Under the pieces are notes generated by a model. It was not told where the DNA came from, ran no database searches, and saw only the letters and a program-made list of their open reading frames with translations. A DNA stretch of 54,062 nt, taken from positions 1-54,062 of the forward strand of contig UQZR01000018.1 of NCBI GenBank assembly GCA_900545585.1, given 5' to 3'. Below, piece by piece: positions 8,216 to 15,276 of the stretch. Both the position numbers and the translations under genes were made by a program. Within the stretch, counting starts at the first letter, position 1; each line of letters begins with the position of its first letter. The DNA is from an uncultured Eubacteriales bacterium (GTDB lineage Bacteria > Bacillota > Clostridia > Oscillospirales > Oscillospiraceae).

Positions 8216-8632
8216 TCAGAGACTGAGGTTATATGCGCCGGCAGCGATCAGCTTGCCGTTGTCGCCGAAGAACAGGGACAGGCAGCACGCGTCATCCTCG
8301 GCGGCGTACCAGGTGTATACACCGCGCTGGTACTCCTCTTCATACCGATACTCGGAGCAATCCACGCCGATATGCTCCTTCAGGTCCGCATAGGTCAGCT
8401 TTGACTGTGCATCACTTTCAGTGAAGTAGTTCAGACCGCCCAGATAGGTGAAGAATGTCTCGTTCAGCACTTCCAGCGTTGCTCTGTCAGAGGTCACGGT
8501 CTGTGTATCCGTGGATTTCATATCAATGCCGGGCAGAGCGCCGCCCTTATCGCTGCTGCCGCCGCCACCGCCGCAGGCAGTGAGGGACAGCGTCATCAAC
8601 ATGGCCAATACAAGTGCAATCGATTTTTTCAT
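8216..8632 (-). CDS. Small lipoprotein with BLIP/SmpA-like domain
   Basis: A 138-residue lipoprotein (LTAC lipobox followed by a Gly run). The mature part carries KLTYADLKEHIG, YTWYAAEDDACCLSLFFGDNGKL and a final beta strand. The order 'L-T-Y-x-D-I/L-K-x-x-[LI]-G ... Y-x-W ... hydrophobic strand' is that of the beta-lactamase-inhibitor-like / SmpA-OmlA fold. The same module forms the C-terminal part of the larger lipoprotein at 12646. It probably acts as a binding or assembly module on the outer face of the membrane. It lies between the DUF5684 and zinc-ribbon genes, in the same direction. Fold assignment is by pattern only. Confidence 0.7.
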   Translation of the reverse strand: MKKSIALVLAMLMTLSLTACGGGGGSSDKGGALPGIDMKSTDTQTVTSDRATLEVLNETFFTYLGGLNYFTESDAQSKLTYADLKEHIGVDCSEYRYEEEYQRGVYTWYAAEDDACCLSLFFGDNGKLIAAGAYNLSL

Positions 8633-8692
8633 GATAGGTTTCCTTTCTTTTACATCGTCAGTTGTTATTCCGCCCAGCTATGGCAGGAAGGA

Positions 8693-9409
8693 TCAGTGCA
8701 AAGGTGCGCCGCAGTTCTGGCAGAATTTCTCACCGTTGCTCTTCACGCCGCAGCTGGGGCAAAAAGCGGGAGCGGCAGCGGTCTGCTCCGGCTGCTGAGG
8801 GGCAGGCTGCTGAGGGGCAGGCTGCTGGGGTGCCGCATACTGCTGGGGCTGCTGAGGAACAGGCTGCTGAGGGGCCGCATACTGCTGGGGCTGCTGGTAG
8901 CCCTGCTGAGGCGCGGCGCCATAGGGCCCCTGCTGGGGCTGCTGGGAATAGGGATTCTGATAGGGCTGCTGGGGCTGCTGGGAATAGCCGCCCTGCTGAT
9001 AGGGATTGTTCTGATAGGGGGCCGCCTTGACAGGAACGCCCTGATATGTTTCTTTGCCGAAAGCCAGCAGGGGGATGAAGATGTAGGGTAGGAAAACCAG
9101 TCCCGCCGCAAAGCCGCCGCTCTTGCCGAATGCCCTGGCCAGCCGAACCTGTGTCTGGATGCCCAGAATGATGTTGTAGATGGGGATCAGCAGCAGCAGG
9201 AAGCGCATACCGCTGCCCCAGGTGATATCAAACAGCACATAGAGATTGTAGAAGGGAACAATGGCTGCCCAGCCGGGCTTACCGGCTTTCCGGAAAACGA
9301 TCCACATGCACACCAGAACGAACACGCACAACACGAGAGAGATAATGGTGGGCAGCGGGTTAAAGGTAGGGGGACTGCTGTAAGTGTAATAATCGTAGTA
9401 ATCGTTCAT
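8693..9409 (-). CDS. DUF5684-type membrane protein with Gln-rich linker and zinc ribbon
   Basis: A 238-residue protein. The N-terminal half carries about four membrane segments with the landmark FRKAGKPGWAAIVPFYNLYVL, typical of DUF5684 (signal-peptidase-like) membrane proteins. A strikingly Pro/Gln/Tyr-rich linker (about residues 135-210, many PQQP and YQQ units) follows, then a C-terminal zinc ribbon (CPSCG...CQNCG). Start 9409 follows GGAAAGGAG; an upstream in-frame ATG lacks a ribosome site. The zinc ribbon links it by theme to the SPFH protein at 10135 and the zinc-ribbon protein at 6992. A decayed copy of the same tail lies upstream at 9479-9571. The low-complexity linker is likely cytoplasmic and flexible. 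Confidence 0.8.
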   Translation of the reverse strand: MNDYYDYYTYSSPPTFNPLPTIISLVLCVFVLVCMWIVFRKAGKPGWAAIVPFYNLYVLFDITWGSGMRFLLLLIPIYNIILGIQTQVRLARAFGKSGGFAAGLVFLPYIFIPLLAFGKETYQGVPVKAAPYQNNPYQQGGYSQQPQQPYQNPYSQQPQQGPYGAAPQQGYQQPQQYAAPQQPVPQQPQQYAAPQQPAPQQPAPQQPEQTAAAPAFCPSCGVKSNGEKFCQNCGAPLH

Positions 9410-9431
9410 TGTTTTCTCCTTTCCTAACGCT

Positions 9432-9469
9432 ATCACCGGCCGGCAGTATGCCTGCCGCCTGACGGTGAT
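9432..9469. other. Interrupted hairpin upstream of DUF5684 gene
   Basis: ATCACCG (9432-9438) pairs with CGGTGAT (9463-9469), and inside it CGGCAG (9441-9446) pairs with CTGCCG (9452-9457). No T run follows in either direction. It lies between the decayed zinc-ribbon tail and the DUF5684 ribosome site. Confidence 0.5.
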
Positions 9470-9478
9470 CTGTTGTTG

Positions 9479-9571
9479 TCACAGGGGCGTTCCCCGGTCC
9501 TGACAGAAACTCTTGCCGCCGCGCTTCACGCCGCATAACGGGTAGTGATCCGCCTGCGTCTGAGGCTGCCG
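9479..9571 (-). pseudogene. Decayed zinc-ribbon tail, remnant of a DUF5684-like gene
   Basis: Translating the minus strand into the stop at 9479-9481 gives RQPQTQ...YPLCGVKRGGKSFCQDRGTPL. It aligns with the intact tail of the neighbouring DUF5684 protein (CPSCGVKSNGEKFCQNCGAPLH), including Gln/Pro-rich sequence before it. Two of the four zinc-binding cysteines are lost (Cys to Tyr in the first pair, Cys to Arg in the second), and no start or membrane region remains. It appears to be the 3' end of a duplicated copy that has otherwise been deleted. Confidence 0.6.
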
Positions 9572-9584
9572 GGTAACGGTGCTC

Positions 9585-10130
9585 TTACTCCTCCTCTGCC
9601 GGAGCATACTCCGCGGAGGCACCCATGAGGAGCTCCTGCAGGAGCGTCCTCAGGGCGTCCTCATACTCGCCGTTATATTCTGCCGTGAATATCTCGTCCT
9701 CTCTCTGGCTGGTGATGCAGAGGTAGCTCTCCGCCCCGTCAAGGACCAGCATCCCCTCCGGCAAGGCCGTGGGCGGCTGATGCCAGTTCTCCCGCAGGCA
9801 CGCCTCCACCTCCGCCCATTGCTCCGGCGTCAGGGGCGCGTCTATCCGCTCTACCCTTTCTCGGCTGCCCTCGGTGTCAATGCACCATCCGGAGACGGTA
9901 TACGCGCCGTCCGTCTCCTCCAGATCAAAGTGGAAGCAGTCGTCGTAGTTCGAGGCGCTCTGCGACCAGCGGATGCTCTTCAGCGTGTCGCCATCCCGAA
10001 AGGCGTTGGCGAACTCGTTCTCCATGCCGCCGCCGTCCATTATGCGGGCGGTGACAAAGTGCTTATAAAGACCCGAGATCGTGATACCCACCACAACACC
10101 CGCGATAAGAATGGCGATCATCTTCTTCAT
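9585..10130 (-). CDS. Membrane-anchored protein of unknown function
   Basis: A 181-residue protein with one N-terminal helix (about residues 4-22, MIAILIAGVVVGITISGLY) lacking a lipobox or clear signal cleavage site, so it is likely membrane-anchored facing out. The rest is a mixed domain with the segments FHFDLEETDGAYTVSGWCID and PLTPEQWAEVEACLREN, and an acidic end. No family is recognised. Its start is four bases from the stop of the SPFH gene upstream, so the two are surely co-transcribed. Confidence 0.7.
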   Translation of the reverse strand: MKKMIAILIAGVVVGITISGLYKHFVTARIMDGGGMENEFANAFRDGDTLKSIRWSQSASNYDDCFHFDLEETDGAYTVSGWCIDTEGSRERVERIDAPLTPEQWAEVEACLRENWHQPPTALPEGMLVLDGAESYLCITSQREDEIFTAEYNGEYEDALRTLLQELLMGASAEYAPAEEE

Positions 10131-10134
10131 GGCT

Positions 10135-11424
10135 TTAGGGGCGAGGCTGACCGCAGTTGGCGCAGAACTTGCCCTTGTTGACCGTTCCGCATGCGCACGT
10201 CCACTCGTCGCTGGCGGGCTTGGGCTGGCCGCATTCGGCGCAGAACTTGCCGGTGTTCACCGCGCCGCAGGCACATTTCCACTCGCCGGCGGGGGCGGGC
10301 TTGGGCTGGCCGCACTCGGCACAGAACTTGCCGGTGTTGCCGCTGTGGCCGCAGGAGCAGGTCCATCCGGCGGGAGCGGCAGGTGCGGGCTGCACCGCCT
10401 GCTGGGCCTGTTGCTGCTGGCCCATGGCAAACAGGTTCTGAGCGTTCATTCCGCCGGCCTGACCGGCCATTCCCATGCCCATAAAGGCCATAGCGGGACC
10501 GGCAGCCGTGTTGGAGGCCGCCATCTTCATGGCATCGCCCTGACTGCCCACCAGATGGGCGGCGGCGCGGGTGGGATCCATGAAGGCCGCGTTCCGCTGC
10601 AGCTCCTTCAGCATCTTCTCATCTTCCTCGTCCGCCGTCACACTGGACACGCCGAAGGAAACGATCTCGATACCACGCAGGTCACGCCACTTTTTACTGA
10701 GGACCTCGTTCAGTGCGTCTGCCAGCTCCATGGTATGGCCGGGCAGCTGAGAGTAGCGGATGCCATCCTCGCCGATCTTGGCAAAGGCGGGCTGGAGGGC
10801 GGTCAGCAGCTCGGTTTTCAGCTGGCCGTCCAGCTTGTCTCGGGTATAGGCCTCCGCCACGTTGCCGCACACATTGGTATAGAACAGGGCGGGATTGCAG
10901 ATGCGGTAGCTGTACTCGCCGAAGCAGCGAATGCCCACATCAATATCAATACCGGCGCGTTGATCCACCACGCGGAAGGGCACGGGATTGGCGGTGCCAT
11001 ACTTGTTTCCGATCAATTCCTTGGTGTTGAAGTAATAGACACGCTGATCCTTGGGAGCCTCACCGCCGAAGGTGAAGCGGTTGGCCATGTTGTTGAATAC
11101 GTTTTTGATGCCTTCGCCCAGATCGCCCACGAAAATGGACGGTTCGGTGGACTGGTCATAGGTGTACTCGCCGGGCACGGCGCACATATCCACGATCTTG
11201 CCCTGATCTACGATGAGCATGCACTGGCCATCGGCCACCGCGATAACGCTGCCATTGGAGATGATGTTGTCGCTGCCCTTGGTGTTGCTGCTGCGGCCGG
11301 AGGTGCGCTTCTGACCCTTGACAGCCATCACGTTCTCAGGCAGTGCCTCGCAATAAAAGTATTCCTTCCACTGGTCAGCCAGTACGCCGCCCGCACTGCC
11401 CAATGCCGCTTTAATCAGTCCCAT
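10135..11424 (-). CDS. SPFH-domain protein with three C-terminal zinc ribbons (YdjI-like)
   Basis: A 429-residue protein. It starts directly with an SPFH/virion-core-type domain (LIKAALGSAGGVLADQWKEYFYCEALPENVM...), about residues 1-275, with IEIVSFGVSSVTADEEDEKM at its end. An Ala/Gly/Met/Gln-rich linker follows, then three tandem zinc ribbons, each of the form W-x-C-x-C-G...GKFCAxCGQPKP (about 352-429). This is the architecture of B. subtilis YdjI, which works with YdjG, YdjH and PspA at the membrane. No PspA homologue is visible here. The protein probably oligomerises on the membrane face and recruits partners through the ribbons. The downstream gene is four bases away. Confidence 0.85.
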   Translation of the reverse strand: MGLIKAALGSAGGVLADQWKEYFYCEALPENVMAVKGQKRTSGRSSNTKGSDNIISNGSVIAVADGQCMLIVDQGKIVDMCAVPGEYTYDQSTEPSIFVGDLGEGIKNVFNNMANRFTFGGEAPKDQRVYYFNTKELIGNKYGTANPVPFRVVDQRAGIDIDVGIRCFGEYSYRICNPALFYTNVCGNVAEAYTRDKLDGQLKTELLTALQPAFAKIGEDGIRYSQLPGHTMELADALNEVLSKKWRDLRGIEIVSFGVSSVTADEEDEKMLKELQRNAAFMDPTRAAAHLVGSQGDAMKMAASNTAAGPAMAFMGMGMAGQAGGMNAQNLFAMGQQQQAQQAVQPAPAAPAGWTCSCGHSGNTGKFCAECGQPKPAPAGEWKCACGAVNTGKFCAECGQPKPASDEWTCACGTVNKGKFCANCGQPRP

Positions 11425-11480
11425 AGTTATGTAATCTCCTTTTCTCTGTATTTATTTCCACCTACAATGGAAAACCGTTG

Positions 11481-12119
11481 CTATTCCTCGATCCACCGGC
11501 CGTCTGACCGCTCGCAGCTGACGAACCATACCATGGCTGAATCCTTCACATAGCGGTACAGCTCCAGATAGTTGTTGTCGACGACGGTCACGGTGTACTC
11601 CACGTTCTCCGGGCCACCCACCAGCTCCGCGTACCACTCCTCGTTGGCACAGCCGTAGTACATGGGCCCCTTGTGGAACTCCACGTGCAGCCCATCCAGC
11701 TTTTCGTGGTTGCCATAGCTGTCGGTATATTCGTACCATGCGCCCATGCTCCATGTGCCGTGCCCGTCCTCGGTCACGCCGTCAGCGCTCATGAACGTCA
11801 GCGTCAGGGACATTTCCTCGTCCGCCAGCTTATACCGATCGCCCTCGATCTCGCCCTCCACGCCGGCCCACTCACCCTCCAGATACCGCCGGTACTTTTC
11901 CATGGTGTAGTCCGTGCTGCCGCCGGAGGGCTCCTCATCTCCGCCCACCGGGTCGGTCACATCCACCGGGTCGGTGTTGCCGCCGGGCAGGGGCGGTGTG
12001 TCTATCGTGGTGCCGCCGTTGTTCTCCGGCTGCCCGCGGGGGATGAACTCCACCTGACAGGCCGTCAGGCTCACCGCCAGCGCCAGAAGCAGCGCCAGCG
12101 GATACCACCGCCGCTTCAC
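11481..12119 (-). CDS. Lipoprotein, possibly lipocalin-like
   Basis: A 212-residue lipoprotein: MKRRWYP, hydrophobic run and LTAC lipobox, followed by QVEFIPRGQ, echoing the QVEIPG starts of the paralogues at 3793 and 5012. After a Pro/Asp/Gly linker comes a domain of alternating strands (YLEGEWAGVEGEI, MSLTLTFM, GTWSMGAWYEY, VEYTVTVVDNNYLELYRY) that resembles a small lipid-binding or lipocalin-type barrel. No specific family is recognised. It is three bases downstream of the gene at 12123, so translation is probably coupled. Confidence 0.75.
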   Translation of the reverse strand: MKRRWYPLALLLALAVSLTACQVEFIPRGQPENNGGTTIDTPPLPGGNTDPVDVTDPVGGDEEPSGGSTDYTMEKYRRYLEGEWAGVEGEIEGDRYKLADEEMSLTLTFMSADGVTEDGHGTWSMGAWYEYTDSYGNHEKLDGLHVEFHKGPMYYGCANEEWYAELVGGPENVEYTVTVVDNNYLELYRYVKDSAMVWFVSCERSDGRWIEE

Positions 12120-12122
12120 AGC

Positions 12123-12608
12123 TCAGGCCCAGGGGTCCTGGGCGGCCGGGATGCGGATGCCGCTGAGGGGACTGGAATACTCCCACAGGAACCATTCGCC
12201 GGTGGAGGGCTTCTGCCGCAGCTTGATGGGGCGGGGAGAGTCCGCGCCGGGTGTGGCGATGAACAGGCGCAGATAGCCCGGTTCAATATCCTGCGGACGG
12301 GGATCGGCCAGCACGTTCAGCACATAAGGCTGGGTAGGCACATAGCTGTTCTGAGGCGTGGCTCCGGCAAAATACGCCAGCGGCAGATATTCCTTGCCCC
12401 GCAGACGATCCCGCAGGAACTGGCTGTCATAGGGGGTCATAGGACGGGGCCCTCGCAGGAGGTTCATGGCCTCCACACCTTCATTGGGGTTTTTTACATA
12501 CAGGTTCAATGCGCACAGGAAGCCCGCCACCACCTCGTCCGGGGTGTTCAGGGACAGGTTCCGGAACTCTGCCAGCGAAGCGGGCAGTGCGTTCAATGTC
12601 ACTTGCAT
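12123..12608 (-). CDS. DUF6935-like cytoplasmic protein
   Basis: A 161-residue protein without signal or membrane segment. It has a string of conserved-looking motifs: TLNALPASLAEFRNL, LLRGPRPMTPYDSQFLRDRL, YLPLAYFAGATPQNSYVP, GADSPRPIKLR and TGEWFLWEYSSPLSGIR, ending in DPWA. These match my recollection of a Firmicutes family (DUF6935) whose members share 'SPYD-QFL-DRL', 'YFAGATP-N-Y' and 'ADSPRP-KLR'. The function is unknown. It is a cytoplasmic protein among lipoproteins and shares an operon with the lipoprotein three bases downstream. Confidence 0.7.
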   Translation of the reverse strand: MQVTLNALPASLAEFRNLSLNTPDEVVAGFLCALNLYVKNPNEGVEAMNLLRGPRPMTPYDSQFLRDRLRGKEYLPLAYFAGATPQNSYVPTQPYVLNVLADPRPQDIEPGYLRLFIATPGADSPRPIKLRQKPSTGEWFLWEYSSPLSGIRIPAAQDPWA

Positions 12609-12645
12609 ATCTCGTCCTTCCTTTCTCTGATTTCCGTACCGTTCG

Positions 12646-13992
12646 TCAGTTGTCGCCTCTCACGCTGCTGGAGAAGGTGGCGGCCGTGTAGAACTCGTCG
12701 CCGTCACGCACCACGAAGTACAGCACGTAGTAGTCACCCTCGCCGTTGTACCAGCCGTAGGCGTGCTTTTCACTGTTCCAGCTCTTCTCATCCATACCGG
12801 TATGAGGGATGCCGTCCTCACCGCCCAGCATGGCCTTGATGTCGTCATAGGTCAGTTTCGAGGACTCGGAGGAACCCATGTCCCACAGTTCCTGACGCAC
12901 CTTCTGCATGGTGGCCAGATCCGCCCGGCCGGTGGCATCGGGATTGGACTTGCCGTACTCGCCCTCGCCGTTGGAGGTGGTGCGCTCGAAGGGATAGTTC
13001 TCCGGCAGACCGCCGTTGTCACCGCCGTCGGGGATGGCAGCGGCGGCGTCGCCGCTGCCGTTATCGGGGATCAGACTGGTGTCGATCTCAAAGGTGCTGG
13101 CGATCTCCATAAAGGTCATGCCGCGATAATACTCCACAGCACTCTCCGGCATGGGGATGTAGTCCTCGTCTGTCCAGTTCTCGTCGTCCAAATGCCGCAG
13201 GTTGGCCAGCAGGCTGATAGAGCCGTCCACCAGGTCGGAATCCACCTCGCAGCTGACATACAGTGCGCCGGTCTCGTCCACGGACAGGATGCCGTCCTGC
13301 ATCTCGCCGCCCATGAACGTACCCCGCAGCTCCAGACCGGTGTCGTCATCCGGCACGACGCGTGCATACGTGTCGATAAAGTTGAAATCGTTCTCTCCCT
13401 CCAGATACATGGCCAGCCAGACCTGACAGTCTCCGTCCCCGTCGAACACCAGCCGCGCCAGGATCTCATGGGCGGTATCGTTCAGCTCCTCGAATGCGCC
13501 GGTGGCATCCGTGAGACCCGCCATGCCGTGCCAGTCGCCGCCGTATACCTCGGCAAAGTCATCCAAAGACATTTCATCCGCGCCGGTGTTCCCGCCGGTG
13601 CTGCCTCCGCTCTTACGGAACGTCAGCTGCAGGTCAAAGCCGAAGTAGTCATTCACCGTGATCAGGCCGTCCTTCAGCGTGCAGTTGCAGATCGCTCCGT
13701 CCCTGTCCAGCGTCAGGGCGCCGTCCTTATCCAGCTTCCAGTCGATGGTCGTCGGGTCGCCGTCCAGCATAAAGCAGCCCGTACCGTCCTCTTTCAGTTC
13801 AATGTAGTTGTCACCCAGATCATACACCTCGTCCATGGGCACCCACTCATCGAAGGACAGGACCGTCTCACCGATGTACTTGCCCACGGCGGGGTTTGTC
13901 TTGCTGGCGCCCTTACCGCCGCAGGCCGCCAGCGTCAGCGCCATCACCAGCGCCAGAAGCAGCGCCGCAGGCTTTCTCAATCTTTTCATCAT
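12646..13992 (-). CDS. Two-part lipoprotein with C-terminal BLIP/SmpA-like domain
   Basis: A 448-residue lipoprotein (LAAC lipobox followed by GGKG). The N-terminal 130 residues contain a short barrel-like domain (GKYIGETVLSFDE, NYIELKEDGTGCFMLDG). A larger domain starts at YGGDWHGMAGL. The C-terminal 100 residues have SKLTYDDIKAMLGGEDG...YGWYNGEGDYYVLYFVV, the same module as the small lipoprotein at 8216. AGGAGG precedes two adjacent ATG codons; the second (13989) has the better spacing of seven bases, so either start is possible. It probably binds a ligand or partner at the cell surface. Confidence 0.75.
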   Translation of the reverse strand: MMKRLRKPAALLLALVMALTLAACGGKGASKTNPAVGKYIGETVLSFDEWVPMDEVYDLGDNYIELKEDGTGCFMLDGDPTTIDWKLDKDGALTLDRDGAICNCTLKDGLITVNDYFGFDLQLTFRKSGGSTGGNTGADEMSLDDFAEVYGGDWHGMAGLTDATGAFEELNDTAHEILARLVFDGDGDCQVWLAMYLEGENDFNFIDTYARVVPDDDTGLELRGTFMGGEMQDGILSVDETGALYVSCEVDSDLVDGSISLLANLRHLDDENWTDEDYIPMPESAVEYYRGMTFMEIASTFEIDTSLIPDNGSGDAAAAIPDGGDNGGLPENYPFERTTSNGEGEYGKSNPDATGRADLATMQKVRQELWDMGSSESSKLTYDDIKAMLGGEDGIPHTGMDEKSWNSEKHAYGWYNGEGDYYVLYFVVRDGDEFYTAATFSSSVRGDN

Positions 13993-14053
13993 GTCTCCTC
14001 CTGTTTTTTTAGTGTTTCTGTGTTATCTTTACTCTACATTATATTGGCACGTC

Positions 14054-14692
14054 TCACTTGAGGCGGAGGCCGCATTCGGGACAGTAGGCGGGGAGTTTTT
14101 CGTTTGCCGGCTGCCAGCCGCAGGCTTCGCAGGTCAGCGGCTTCTCCATGCCGCAGCTGGTACAGCAGCCGCCCTCATTCTCTGCATGGCAGGCGGGACA
14201 GCTCCACGCCGCGGGCGGCGGTGTTTGCGGCTCGTAAGAGAAGCTCACATCCTCCTCGCTGCACGCAGCGCCGTCTCTCGTCAGCCATTTCAAGCCGCTG
14301 TCGTCACTGTACCGGATGCGGAAAGCGTTTTCCTTGTGATTGAACGTCAGGCCGCTGAACGTCCCCGTCATGAGGATTCTCTTGTGCTCCTGCGTCAGCT
14401 TCACGCTTCCGGTTTGATACACCCACATATCGGACTCGAAATCCAGCTCGCCGTCCACAAACACCTGTATGCGGGAGCTCTCCAACGGGTCGCTGCTCTC
14501 CACCTCCATGACGATGCTGCCGTCCCGGCTCTGCCACTTCCCCGCAAAGGGGCTCTGATCCTCCGGCGTATACATCATGCCGGGGCCGTCCACCATACCG
14601 CCGGTTACAGGGCCGCGTTTTTTACCGCAGCCCAGCGTTCCGAAAAGCATCATGACCAGCAGCATACCTCCTATCCAGCCCTTCCATTTCAT
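14054..14692 (-). CDS. Lipoprotein with C-terminal zinc ribbons
   Basis: A 212-residue protein with a signal and lipobox (GTLGC), a beta-rich middle (FAGKWQSRDGSIVMEVE, IQVFVDGELDF) and a Cys-rich C-terminus with CPAC...CTSC, CEAC and CPEC pairs, that is about two zinc ribbons. Zinc ribbons on a lipoprotein's outer side are unusual; if lipidation is correct, the ribbons are extracytoplasmic. A non-cleaved membrane anchor with the opposite topology would be the alternative. It is 16 bases upstream in gene order of nothing but a short gap from the zinc-ribbon gene at 14709, in the same direction. Confidence 0.75.
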   Translation of the reverse strand: MKWKGWIGGMLLVMMLFGTLGCGKKRGPVTGGMVDGPGMMYTPEDQSPFAGKWQSRDGSIVMEVESSDPLESSRIQVFVDGELDFESDMWVYQTGSVKLTQEHKRILMTGTFSGLTFNHKENAFRIRYSDDSGLKWLTRDGAACSEEDVSFSYEPQTPPPAAWSCPACHAENEGGCCTSCGMEKPLTCEACGWQPANEKLPAYCPECGLRLK

Positions 14693-14708
14693 AGGCAGCT
14701 CCTCCGCT

Positions 14709-15080
14709 TCAGCCGTGTTTTGTGAATGAGTTCTCTACCGGCTCGCCGCTCTCCTGTAAGAACGCCGCACAGTCCGTACACAGGTCAATATCCTCGCCCA
14801 GCAGGAAACACCGGTCACAAACCAGCCGTTTGCAAATGGGACACAGGCTGAAATGCTCCAGCGCCTCTGTGGCGGCCCACTCGAAGGCTTCCTCTCGCTC
14901 CCGCCGGTACAGCGCCTGAAAAATCACGCGCTTTCCTTCGCTCTCCGGCTGCATCCCCGCCTTGGAGAAGCACACCGGCTGACTTTCCCAAAGGAAGCCG
15001 CATACCGCACAGCGCAATGAAAACTGAAACCTTTCCATAGAGGATCTGTCCTCCATGGACGCTTTAATGATGCGGCGCAT
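14709..15080 (-). CDS. Small Cys-rich zinc-binding protein
   Basis: A 123-residue cytoplasmic protein with several metal-binding Cys pairs: CAVCGF (about 24-27), CPICKRLVCDRCF and CTDC. A helix (REREEAFEWAATEALEHF) separates the first pair from the others. Start 15080 follows AGGAGG at seven bases; a longer frame to 15140 lacks a site. No family is recognised. It is the first gene of the long minus-strand run towards 2515, after a promoter region containing the palindrome TTTTACGTAAAA, so it could be a regulator or adaptor for the zinc-ribbon membrane set. Confidence 0.7.
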   Translation of the reverse strand: MRRIIKASMEDRSSMERFQFSLRCAVCGFLWESQPVCFSKAGMQPESEGKRVIFQALYRREREEAFEWAATEALEHFSLCPICKRLVCDRCFLLGEDIDLCTDCAAFLQESGEPVENSFTKHG

Positions 15081-15152
15081 TCCAGTCCCTCCTTGCTTAC
15101 GTCGCAGTTCTTTCCCGTACTCACGCTCAGCTATATACACACTTATATGTGG

Positions 15153-15164
15153 TTTTACGTAAAA
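15153..15164. promoter_or_regulatory. Perfect 12-bp palindrome upstream of the lipoprotein/zinc-ribbon run
   Basis: TTTTACGTAAAA lies in an AT-rich stretch 73 bases upstream of the start at 15080, with TATAAG/TATATA-like sequence on the minus strand next to it. It is a plausible operator for the run of genes reading leftwards; the cognate regulator is unknown (the membrane LuxR protein or the response regulator at 21146 are candidates). Confidence 0.4.
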
Positions 15165-15225
15165 TTTCTATTACCCAAAGGGTGAATTTTGCCGGCAAAC
15201 GTGAAAATCGCCCTTAGGCGTAGAC

Positions 15226-15263
15226 AGAGTGCACAATCCAATGTGACTTGGATTGTGCACTCT
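15226..15263. terminator. 16-bp perfect hairpin after the membrane LuxR gene
   Basis: Arms 15226-15241 and 15248-15263 are exact complements around a six-base loop, 14 bases after the stop of the LuxR-type gene. No T run follows on the minus strand, so it is a terminator by position and stem strength only. Confidence 0.6.
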
Positions 15264-15276
15264 GCTATCGTCTTTC

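Noticed and set aside
8790..9020. Tandem Gln/Pro repeat as a CRISPR-like array
   Set aside because: The repeats are short codon-level units (CAGCAGCCC-like) of a coding Gln/Pro-rich linker without regular spacers.
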